This document shows positions 15,221 to 21,287 of a DNA stretch of 21,287 nt, piece after piece. The notes below the pieces were generated by a model. The model did no database searches, had not been told where the DNA came from, and saw nothing but the letters and a program-made list of their open reading frames with translations. The position numbers were made by a program, and so were the translations under genes. Position 1 is the first letter of the stretch. Each line of letters begins with the position of its first letter. Source of the DNA: an uncultured Holophagales bacterium (GTDB taxonomy: Bacteria; Acidobacteriota; Thermoanaerobaculia; UBA5066); contig CALBDV010000117.1 of the NCBI GenBank assembly GCA_937927565.1, positions 1-21,287 on the forward strand, in the 5' to 3' direction.

Positions 15221-16382
15221 CGCCGCGGTCTTCTACGACGTCCACTTCGAGAGCCTGACGCGCCAGGGCGAGGAGCTCTGCGGCGACCAGGTGAAGACCG
15301 TGCGGCTCCCGGACGAGACTCTCGTGGTGCTCGCCGACGGCCTCGGCTCCGGGGTGAAGGCGAACATCCTGGCGCGCCTGACGAGCGTCATCGTCGCGAC
15401 GATGCTCCGGCACGGCGTCTCCCTGCCGGACGTGATCGAGACCGTCTCGGGCACGCTCCCCGTCTGCCGCGAGCGGGGTGTCGCCTACGCGGCGTTCACC
15501 ATCGTCCGAATCCGCCACGGCGACGGCCGCTTCCAGGTCGTCGGCTCCGACACGCCCCCGCCGGTTCTCCTGAAGAAGTGCCGGCGCGAGCACGTGCCGA
15601 TGAAGGTGGAGACCGTCGCCCGCAAGCGGCTCGAGGTGGGGGAGGGGTTCCTCGTCCCGGGCGATTTCCTCGGCGTGATGAGCGACGGCGTTCCGTACGC
15701 CGGCCGAGGTCACCTCATGAACCTGAAGTGGGGCTGGGACGAGATCGCCGCCAGCCTCGAGGCCTCCGCGCAGTCGCGGAGCCTCTCCGCGGAGCGCCTC
15801 GTGAAAGGGGTGATCCGCGAGACGCGCCTGCGGTACGGGGAAGACGTCGGCGACGACGCGACGTTCGTCGGCATCCTCGTCCGGGAGCCGAGGAGGCTCA
15901 TGGTCTTCACGGGGCCGCCGAAGGAGAAGGCGGGAGATGCGGAGGCGGTGCGCAGGCTTCTGGCCTTCGAGGGCCGCCGCGTCGTCTGTGGCGGAACGAC
16001 CGGGAACCTCGTCGCCGACGCCCTGGGCGAGGTGATCCAGACGGACGAGAGCACGGGGCGCGAGGACGTGCCGCCCATCGGCGAGCTGAGGGGCATCGAC
16101 CTCCTGACCGAGGGGATCCTGACCCTCGCCCGGACCCTTCGACTTCTCGGGGACCACCTCCGGGACGGTCGCCGGCTCCCGACCGACCGAAACGGCGCGA
16201 GCCTCCTCGCCGACGAGCTGCTCCGGTCCGACTCGGTCCTGTTCCTCGCGGGGGAGAGCACGAACCCGTACTACCAGAACCCTCTTCTTCCCAAGAGTGT
16301 CTCCATCCGGCAGAACCTCGTGACCCAGCTCGCCGACGTCCTCGTCCGCCTCGGAAAGGACGCAAGGGTCGAGTGGTGCTGA
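15213..16382 (+). CDS. SpoIIE-family (PP2C-type) protein phosphatase
   Basis: 389 residues from a GTG overlapping the PAS gene by eight bases. The N-terminal ~230 residues are a SpoIIE/PP2C phosphatase: GDQVKTVRL, then VVLADGLGSGVKANILA with the metal-binding Asp42, GVMSDGVPYAG, and the last metal motif GEDVGDDATFVGILV. The conserved metal-binding Asp residues are present, so it should be active. A second domain (~235-389) includes VCGGTTGNLVAD and ends with NPYYQNPLLPKSVSIRQNLVTQLADVL. The same two-part layout is, as far as I recall, found in anaerobes such as Thermotoga and clostridia beside PAS-containing hydrogenase-like proteins. The substrate is probably a Ser/Thr-phosphorylated protein or anti-sigma antagonist; none is visible nearby. 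Confidence 0.9.
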   Translation: MTDAAVFYDVHFESLTRQGEELCGDQVKTVRLPDETLVVLADGLGSGVKANILARLTSVIVATMLRHGVSLPDVIETVSGTLPVCRERGVAYAAFTIVRIRHGDGRFQVVGSDTPPPVLLKKCRREHVPMKVETVARKRLEVGEGFLVPGDFLGVMSDGVPYAGRGHLMNLKWGWDEIAASLEASAQSRSLSAERLVKGVIRETRLRYGEDVGDDATFVGILVREPRRLMVFTGPPKEKAGDAEAVRRLLAFEGRRVVCGGTTGNLVADALGEVIQTDESTGREDVPPIGELRGIDLLTEGILTLARTLRLLGDHLRDGRRLPTDRNGASLLADELLRSDSVLFLAGESTNPYYQNPLLPKSVSIRQNLVTQLADVLVRLGKDARVEWC

Positions 16383-16525
16383 GCCGGAGGGCGGCTGCAT
16401 GGAGGGCGGCCGGCCGCGGCCAGCTCCCTCCTGAGCGAGAATCGCCGTTCCACGAATGCCGGAATAGCGTTCCCCGCCCGTCCTGGACGGCGGTACCGAC
16501 GGTTCCGGCACGGGAAGGGGAATCC

Positions 16526-17392
16526 ATGCTGCTTCACACCATCCGGCTCGCCGCGCTCTTCGTCGCCCTGGCGCTCGCCAACCTGGCCTTCGGGCAGGCC
16601 GCCGCGCCCGAGGGCCCGGCGGCCGCAGCGGCTCCGCCAGAGGCCGGTTCCGTTTCTGCAGCGCGAGCAAAGCCGTTCGAGCAGGTGGTCAAGCTCTGGA
16701 AGGCGGGCCTTTCGGAAGAGTTCCTCCGGAGGAAGATCGAAAGAGAGAGCGTCGTCTACGAGCTCTCGACAGACGACATCATCGCGTGCAAGACGGCGGG
16801 AGTACCCGAGTCGATCATCGAGGCGATGATGAAGACCGGCGGCCCGCCGGCACCTGCCGCGGAGGCCGTCGTGGCGCCCCCGGTGGAGATTGCGCCTGTT
16901 GCACCTGCTCCACCTGTGGCAGTTGCGCCGCCTGTACCGCCTTCGGTGCCCGTAGTGCCCTCGGTGCACATGGCGGCCGCCCCCCCGGCGGCCCCCGCCG
17001 CGACGGTCCCGAGCCCGGCCCCCCGGGTCGACCGGTCGTGGGATGGTCTCGTCCGGCGCAGCCCCGGCGTCGTCCTGTTCCGGCCCCGGTGGGAACCGGG
17101 GAAGCTCTCCTTCGTCGGGGACGAGATTCGCTGGCTCGACGCGGGAGATGAAGCGAGAAACGTCGTACTTCCTTTGGCGAGGATCCAGGAGCAGTTTCTC
17201 GTCTGTCCGAACGACGCCTCGTCGGACGCCGGCTGTTACGAGTGGGGCGTGAAGACCGCGGACGCAGAGTTCCGCTTCCGCGACGCGGGCGGAAAGCGCG
17301 AGATGAGCTCGAAGCCGCTGGATCTCTTCACTTCCCTGCAGGCTCTCGCGCCGAACCTCGCCGCCAAGAAGTACATCGCGAAGAAGGAGTAG
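16526..17392 (+). CDS. Secreted protein with helical N-terminal module and Pro-rich linker
   Basis: 288 residues; the ATG follows GGGAAGGGG. The signal peptide ends at about LANLAFG-Q. Residues ~48-105 form a short helical module (FEQVVKLWKAGLSEEFLRRKIERES then ELSTDDIIACKTAGVPESIIEAMM) of the kind repeatedly seen at the N-terminus of secreted acidobacterial proteins. A Pro/Val/Ala low-complexity linker (~106-170) follows, and then a compact C-terminal domain (~175-280) with two cysteines (LVCPNDASSDAGC) that could form a disulfide. I do not recognise the C-terminal domain. The glycosyltransferase frame begins directly after its stop, so the two are probably co-transcribed. Confidence 0.87.
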   Translation: MLLHTIRLAALFVALALANLAFGQAAAPEGPAAAAAPPEAGSVSAARAKPFEQVVKLWKAGLSEEFLRRKIERESVVYELSTDDIIACKTAGVPESIIEAMMKTGGPPAPAAEAVVAPPVEIAPVAPAPPVAVAPPVPPSVPVVPSVHMAAAPPAAPAATVPSPAPRVDRSWDGLVRRSPGVVLFRPRWEPGKLSFVGDEIRWLDAGDEARNVVLPLARIQEQFLVCPNDASSDAGCYEWGVKTADAEFRFRDAGGKREMSSKPLDLFTSLQALAPNLAAKKYIAKKE

Positions 17393-17506
17393 ATCATCCG
17401 GGTCTCCGGAGCGTCGAGCCGGCTTCCCGTAGCCAGGCAACGCAGGCCGCCCGCCGCAGTCGGTCCGGGCCGGTCCGCAGCGTGCCTCCTCGGCCTTGCC
17501 GCCCTC

Positions 17507-19468
17507 GTGTTACTGACGGTCGTTCGCGCGGCGTGGGCCACCCGCCACGACGGCTTGACGATCGACGAGCCGTACCACCTCGTGGCAGGCGCGGCCTACG
17601 CCCGGCTCGGCGACTACCGGCTGAACCCCGAGCATCCGCCGCTGGTGAAGCTCTGGCTGGGGGCCGCCCTCCCTCCGAGCGTCCTCGCGGTCCCCCCGTT
17701 CCGGCCGCTGTTCGACAAGCCCGACGAGAGGGCTTTCGCCGAGTCCGCCGTCTACACGGACGCGGATCCGGATGCGGTCCACTCGCGGGCGCGGGCGGCC
17801 ATGCTGCTCCTGAACGGGGCACTCCTCCTCCTGCTCGGTATCGAGCTCCGCCGCGGAGTGGGGGAGACCCCGGCGCTTCTCTCGATCCTCTTTCTCGCGA
17901 TCGACCCGACGGTCGCCGCTCACATGCCGGTCGCGATGACCGACCTCCCGGTCGCGCTCCTCTCGGCCATCGCCGTCCTGGCGAGCGTCCGGGCGGTGAG
18001 GACGGCCAGGGCCCGGGACGTGGTCCAGGCGGCCCTCGCGCTCGGCGGGGCGATGGGAACGAAGCACTCGGCGCTCGTGGCGGTGGCCGTCGTGCTTGGC
18101 CTCGCCCTGTTCGAGATGCTGCGCGAGCGGGCCGAAGGCCCGAGCCGCCGGCGGCGCGCGGCGGCCGCTGCCCTCGTTCTCGTCGGAGCCTGGGTCCTCC
18201 TCTGGGGTCTCTACGGTTTCCGCTTCCGAGAGAGCGGTGAGGCCGGCGACACGTTCAACAGACCTCTCGTCTCCAAGCTCGACGACGTCGGCAGCCCGCT
18301 GGTCCGCGAGAGCCTTCGTGCCGCCGACCGGTGGAGGCTCCTGCCCCGTGCCTACATCTGGGGACTGGCCGACGTCACGCGCGCGGCCGTCGAGGGGAGG
18401 AGCTTCCCGTTCTTCGCGTTCGGGAGCATTCGTTCGACGACGCCGGCCTGGTACTTCCCGGCAATCCTCGGCGTGAAGCTCCCTCTCGGCCTGCTGGTGC
18501 TGGCGATCGGCGGTCTCGCCTGGGCCGCGGCAGGGCGGGCGGCGCGGCACCCGTCACGAGACACCCTTCTCGTCCTGGGGCTGGCCGGCGGGGCGTTCCT
18601 CGCGACCCTGGCGGTGGCGAGGGCGGGCTATGCCGGCGTCAGGCACGCCCTGCCGGTCTTCCCGGCGCTTGCGGCCCTCGCAGGTGCTGCAGCGGCGGAC
18701 CTCGGGGGGCGCGACCGCCGTACCCGCGTCGCCGCTGCAGGCCTCTTCACGATCGCAGCAGCGTCGGCGCTCCTCGTGCCGCGACCGTGGGAGTTCCACA
18801 ACCTGCTCGCCGGGGGAACGGCGAACGCCTGGAAGCTCTTCAACAACGAGGGAATCGACCTCGGGCAGCGTTCCCTCGAGCTCGCCCGGTACGAGCGGGA
18901 GGTCCTGAGGCCGAGGGCGGAGGTCCCTTTCATCGCCTATTCGATGGCGCCCGAGCAGAGCGCGAGGCTCGGCCTTCGAGGTCGCGCCTGGGAGAGCGCG
19001 GACGGCTCGGGCACCCTGACCGGGACGTTCCTCATCTCCGCCGTGGAGGTGGCGCCCTCCCGCGCGTGGGACTACGAGCCCTTCCGACGCGTCGAGCCGG
19101 TCGACCGGCGGGGGAACCTCCTCGTCTACCGAGGAACGTTCCGGCTGCCGTGGCTGAAGGCGCAGGGGCTCTACTTCGAGGGCCTGTCCCTCGCGCACGG
19201 GCCGTGGCGGGACGCCGCGAAAGCCCGCGACCGCTTCGCCGAGGCGGCGCGCCTCCATCCGGGCGCCTTCGCCTCGGCACTCGAGCTGGGGAACCTGGAG
19301 ATGGAGCTCGGGCGCCCGAAAGAGGCGGTCGTGGCGTGGGAGGCTGCCCTGGCGGCCGTACCCGAAGACGACGAATCCGTGCGCGCGGCGCTTCGGGACC
19401 GGATCGATCGACTTCGGAGGACGCCGGGAGATCCCCCGCGGCCCATCCGGAACCCCTGGCTGGAATGA
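17507..19468 (+). CDS. GT39/PMT-like membrane glycosyltransferase with TPR tail
   Basis: At least 653 residues. The first extracytoplasmic loop carries the acidic motif of C-fold lipid-linked glycosyltransferases (DGLTIDEPYHLVAGAAY) and the family phrase NPEHPPLVKLWLG. Around eight to ten hydrophobic helices follow (for example AAMLLLNGALLLLLGI, LVAVAVVLGLALFEM, AAAALVLVGAWVLLWGLYG, LPLGLLVLAIGGLAWAA). The last ~90 residues are TPR-like (AKARDRFAEAARLHPGAFASALELGNLEMELGRPKEAVVAWEAAL). The GTG at 17507 lies inside the first membrane helix, whose start (AACLLGLAAL) is encoded upstream in the same open frame. The true start is therefore probably earlier and non-standard. It should transfer a sugar from a polyprenyl phosphate to an outer-surface acceptor; the acceptor is unknown. 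The stop overlaps the next gene's ATG. Confidence 0.87.
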   Translation: MLLTVVRAAWATRHDGLTIDEPYHLVAGAAYARLGDYRLNPEHPPLVKLWLGAALPPSVLAVPPFRPLFDKPDERAFAESAVYTDADPDAVHSRARAAMLLLNGALLLLLGIELRRGVGETPALLSILFLAIDPTVAAHMPVAMTDLPVALLSAIAVLASVRAVRTARARDVVQAALALGGAMGTKHSALVAVAVVLGLALFEMLRERAEGPSRRRRAAAAALVLVGAWVLLWGLYGFRFRESGEAGDTFNRPLVSKLDDVGSPLVRESLRAADRWRLLPRAYIWGLADVTRAAVEGRSFPFFAFGSIRSTTPAWYFPAILGVKLPLGLLVLAIGGLAWAAAGRAARHPSRDTLLVLGLAGGAFLATLAVARAGYAGVRHALPVFPALAALAGAAAADLGGRDRRTRVAAAGLFTIAAASALLVPRPWEFHNLLAGGTANAWKLFNNEGIDLGQRSLELARYEREVLRPRAEVPFIAYSMAPEQSARLGLRGRAWESADGSGTLTGTFLISAVEVAPSRAWDYEPFRRVEPVDRRGNLLVYRGTFRLPWLKAQGLYFEGLSLAHGPWRDAAKARDRFAEAARLHPGAFASALELGNLEMELGRPKEAVVAWEAALAAVPEDDESVRAALRDRIDRLRRTPGDPPRPIRNPWLE

Positions 19469-20055
19469 GGGCACGAAAGCCGCGCATCACGGCGCTTGCC
19501 CGGGCAAACAGGAAATGTTACACCTCTCCTGTGCCGACGCGACGGACGCGCCCTCCAGCGATCACCGGTCCCCGCTGGGGCGTCGAGCTGACGCGAATCG
19601 AGGTCCTTCGCCTTCGCGAGGTCCTCAAGCTCGCGGGCCTGTCGACCACACCTTCCCGCATCGCCGTTCTCTGGGGTCTCCAGCGCGCGGGCGCACCCGT
19701 CACGCTCGCCGAGCTGTCCGAGCTCTTCGAAAAGAAGGGGTGGACTCGGTCCACCGTCTCCCGGGCCGTCAACGAGCTCGTCGGGGCGGGTCTCCTGACT
19801 CGGGAAACCGTCGTTGGCCGGGGTGTCCAGCTTCTGGCGGCCGCCCCTGAGCCGCGGCTTCCCGAGGGAATCGAGTACTACCTCTGCGAGGGATGCTCGG
19901 TGAACGAGTGCCTCGAGGACTCCCACGCCGTCGCTTCGGGACCCGGAAGCGGACCGAAGGCGCTCCCGAGGGCCCGCGTCGACGAGATGGTCGACGGCCT
20001 GTGCCGCCGCCGCGAGGAGCGCGAGCGGACGCTCCTCCCCGCGCGAGAGCGCTGA
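19465..20055 (+). CDS. Fur-like winged-helix regulator
   Basis: 196 residues from the ATG that overlaps the glycosyltransferase stop (ATGA); a GTG at 19531 would give 174 residues. The winged helix resembles Fur: LREVLKLAGLSTTPSRIAVLWGLQRAG corresponds to the Fur phrase GLRLTPQRxAVL, followed by TLAELSELFEKKGWTRSTVSRAVNELVGAGLL. Where Fur proteins have a TVYRTL-type recognition helix this one has STVSRAV, so its DNA site probably differs. The second half has YYLCEGCSVNEC with Cys141, Cys144 and Cys149, plausible for structural zinc or metal sensing, and then a His. The Fur-type C-terminal dimer domain is short or missing. It may sense a metal or redox signal; convergent hypE 15 bases away makes a nickel or hydrogenase link attractive but unproven. 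It could also be a generic winged-helix protein. Confidence 0.75.
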   Translation: MRARKPRITALARANRKCYTSPVPTRRTRPPAITGPRWGVELTRIEVLRLREVLKLAGLSTTPSRIAVLWGLQRAGAPVTLAELSELFEKKGWTRSTVSRAVNELVGAGLLTRETVVGRGVQLLAAAPEPRLPEGIEYYLCEGCSVNECLEDSHAVASGPGSGPKALPRARVDEMVDGLCRRREERERTLLPARER

Positions 20056-20070
20056 CCGGGGCTCGCTGAG

Positions 20071-21138
20071 TCAGCAGATCCGCGGGAGCTGGTCGCCCGT
20101 CAGGAGGTCGACGATGCGCCGGCCGCCGACGCGGCTCTTCAGGACGACCCGTCCCGGGTGCTCGCCCGTCACCTCGCCGACGATCGCCGCCTCCGCGCCG
20201 TAGCGGTGCGCTCGCAGCAGGGCGAGCGCCTCGTCGGCCCGCTCGCGGGCGACGAACGCGAGGAGCTTCCCTTCGTTGGCGACGTAGAGAGGGTCGAGCC
20301 CGAGGATCTCGCACGCTCCGCGCACTTCCTCGGCGACGGGGATCGCCGCCTCGGTGATCGTGACGCCGACGCCGGCGGACTTCGCGATCTCGTTGAGGAC
20401 CGAGGCGACGCCGCCCCGCGTCGGGTCGCGCAGGACGTGGACGTCGAGGCCGAGGGCTTCGAGAAGGGTCGCGACCATGCCGTTCAGGGGGGCGGAGTCG
20501 GTCGTGACCGTCGTTCCGAACTCGAGCCCCTCGCGCAGCGCCATGATCGCGATGCCGTGCTGGGCGATCGCGCCGGAGACGAGGAGGACGTCTCCGGGCC
20601 TGGCCCGTCGCGGGGAGATCTCGATGCCGTCGGGGACGAGGCCGACGCCGGAGACGTTGATGAAGATGCCGTCTCCCTTGCCGCGGTCGACGACCTTCGT
20701 GTCTCCCGTGACGATGGAGACGCCCGCGGCCCTCGCCGCCTCGGCCATCGACCGGGTGATCCTCCAGAGGTCCTCCATCGGGAGCCCCTCCTCGAGGATG
20801 AGCGCCGAGGAGAGGGCGAGCGGCCGGGCGCCGCACATCGCGAGGTCGTTCACGGTGCCGTGGACGGCGAGCGAGCCGATGTCGCCCCCCGGGAAGAAGT
20901 AGGGGCGGACGACGTAGGAGTCCGTCGAAAAGGCGAGCCGGCCGGCCGGCACGGAGAGGACCGCGCCGTCGTGCATCTCGGAGAGCGCGGCGTTGTCGAA
21001 GGACGCCGCGAACATCTTCTCCACCAGCATCTGGGAGAGGCGACCGCCGCCGCCGTGACCGAGGAGAATGTTGGGATAGTCGGAGACGGGAACGGGGCAG
21101 GAGAGCGCCAGGAGCTTCTCGCCGAGGTCGTCGCTCAT
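20071..21138 (-). CDS. hypE: Hydrogenase maturation carbamoyl dehydratase HypE
   Basis: 355 residues, full length for the family. HypE takes a carbamoyl group from HypF on its C-terminal cysteine and dehydrates it with ATP to a thiocyanate, the source of the cyanide ligands of the [NiFe] centre; HypC/HypD receive it. The sequence shows the PurM/AIR-synthase-like fold: the N-terminal LGHGGGGRLSQMLVEKMF, the ATP-binding DGAVLSVPAGRLAFSTDSYVV, GTVNDLAMCGARP, IVTGDTKVV and RDPTRGGVASVLNEIA. It ends in exactly PRIC with the reactive Cys355. The ATG at 21138 lies 15 bases after the hypD stop, with AAGGA upstream, so the two are an operon running leftwards from outside the window. All key residues are present. 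Confidence 0.97.
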   Translation of the reverse strand: MSDDLGEKLLALSCPVPVSDYPNILLGHGGGGRLSQMLVEKMFAASFDNAALSEMHDGAVLSVPAGRLAFSTDSYVVRPYFFPGGDIGSLAVHGTVNDLAMCGARPLALSSALILEEGLPMEDLWRITRSMAEAARAAGVSIVTGDTKVVDRGKGDGIFINVSGVGLVPDGIEISPRRARPGDVLLVSGAIAQHGIAIMALREGLEFGTTVTTDSAPLNGMVATLLEALGLDVHVLRDPTRGGVASVLNEIAKSAGVGVTITEAAIPVAEEVRGACEILGLDPLYVANEGKLLAFVARERADEALALLRAHRYGAEAAIVGEVTGEHPGRVVLKSRVGGRRIVDLLTGDQLPRIC

Positions 21139-21153
21139 CGGTCTGGTCGATCC

Positions 21154-21287
21154 TTACTCGCGGCCGTAGGAGTAGTAGGCCGCGCAAGCCCCTTCGGAGG
21201 AGACCATCGGGGCGCCGAGCGGCTTCTCCGGCCGGCACTCCTTTCCGAATGCGGCGCAGTCGCGCGGCTTGGCGAGCCCCTGGAGGA
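21154..21287 (-). CDS. hypD: Hydrogenase maturation protein HypD, C-terminal end (partial)
   Basis: Only the last ~44 codons are inside the window; the rest continues beyond base 21287. The text reads LAKPRDCAAFGKECRPEKPLG, then APMVSSEGACAAYYSYGRE and TAA at 21156-21154. This is the diagnostic C-terminus of HypD: conserved cysteines that bind its 4Fe-4S cluster (DCxxFGxxC) and the closing phrase MVSSEGxCAAYY. HypD works with HypC to assemble the Fe(CN)2CO group of [NiFe]-hydrogenases and accepts cyanide from HypE. The adjoining hypE 15 bases downstream confirms the operon. Other hyp genes and possibly a hydrogenase should lie past the right edge. Confidence 0.95.
   Translation of the reverse strand, partial: LQGLAKPRDCAAFGKECRPEKPLGAPMVSSEGACAAYYSYGRE

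Noticed and set aside
16830..17030. Short sequence repeats in the Pro/Val/Ala codons, considered as a tandem repeat or CRISPR-like array
   Set aside because: The units are irregular and simply encode a low-complexity linker; there are no uniform repeats or spacers.
19515..19850. Alternative small gene starting at the ATG at 19515
   Set aside because: It is out of frame with the Fur-like protein and has Arg/Pro-rich shadow composition.

Overview
The window is about 21 kb of very GC-rich, densely coding bacterial DNA. The codon usage is GC-biased, genes are tightly packed, and several start codons are GTG. A Ser/Thr kinase carries a CPxC zinc ribbon just before the kinase domain, and a secreted protein has an N-terminal helical module of a kind I associate with Acidobacteriota. 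I infer an acidobacterial relative (Thermoanaerobaculia/Holophagae-like). The sequence has no rRNA or marker gene to prove this, and I saw no tRNA, rRNA, CRISPR array or intact transposase.

Layout. 1-3249 (+): the 3' part of a B12-binding radical SAM protein, then an overlapping histidine kinase/OmpR-type response regulator pair. 3263-7989 (-): a 1,260-residue membrane receptor kinase (14-blade propeller repeats, Y_Y_Y, TM, GAF, zinc ribbon, Hanks kinase), then two small secreted Cys-rich proteins. A strong terminator separates the first of these from the kinase gene. 8079-8657 (+): a LURP-one/scramblase-like protein. 8679-11969: a divergent pair, an Lrp/AsnC regulator (-) and a duplicated, fused tyrosine phenol-lyase (+), with palindromic operators and a promoter between them. 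12122-12749: a decayed DUF4143 ATPase. 12859-13791 (-): a secreted TlpA-like thioredoxin. 13917-14648 (+): a secreted helical protein of unknown function, flanked by two copies of a REP-like repeat. 14708-16382 (+): an overlapping PAS/SpoIIE-phosphatase pair. 16526-20055 (+): a secreted protein, a GT39-like membrane glycosyltransferase with TPR tail, and a Fur-like regulator. 20071-21287 (-): hypE and the end of hypD, for [NiFe]-hydrogenase maturation.

Main observation. The 889-residue lyase is two tyrosine phenol-lyase domains in one chain whose losses are complementary. The first half has lost the PLP lysine and the PLP-phosphate residues but keeps the GDEAYAG and YGGMAGR motifs. The second half keeps the lysine and all own-subunit cofactor residues but has lost exactly those two motifs. 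In the homotetrameric enzyme the GDEAYAG segment is, as I recall, donated across the subunit interface. The fusion therefore looks like a covalently tied heterodimer with one composite active site.

The right end (PAS/SpoIIE, Fur-like regulator, hypE-hypD) and the two-component and receptor-kinase genes suggest a signalling-rich organism with hydrogen metabolism. The link between the phosphatase pair and hydrogenase is inference.
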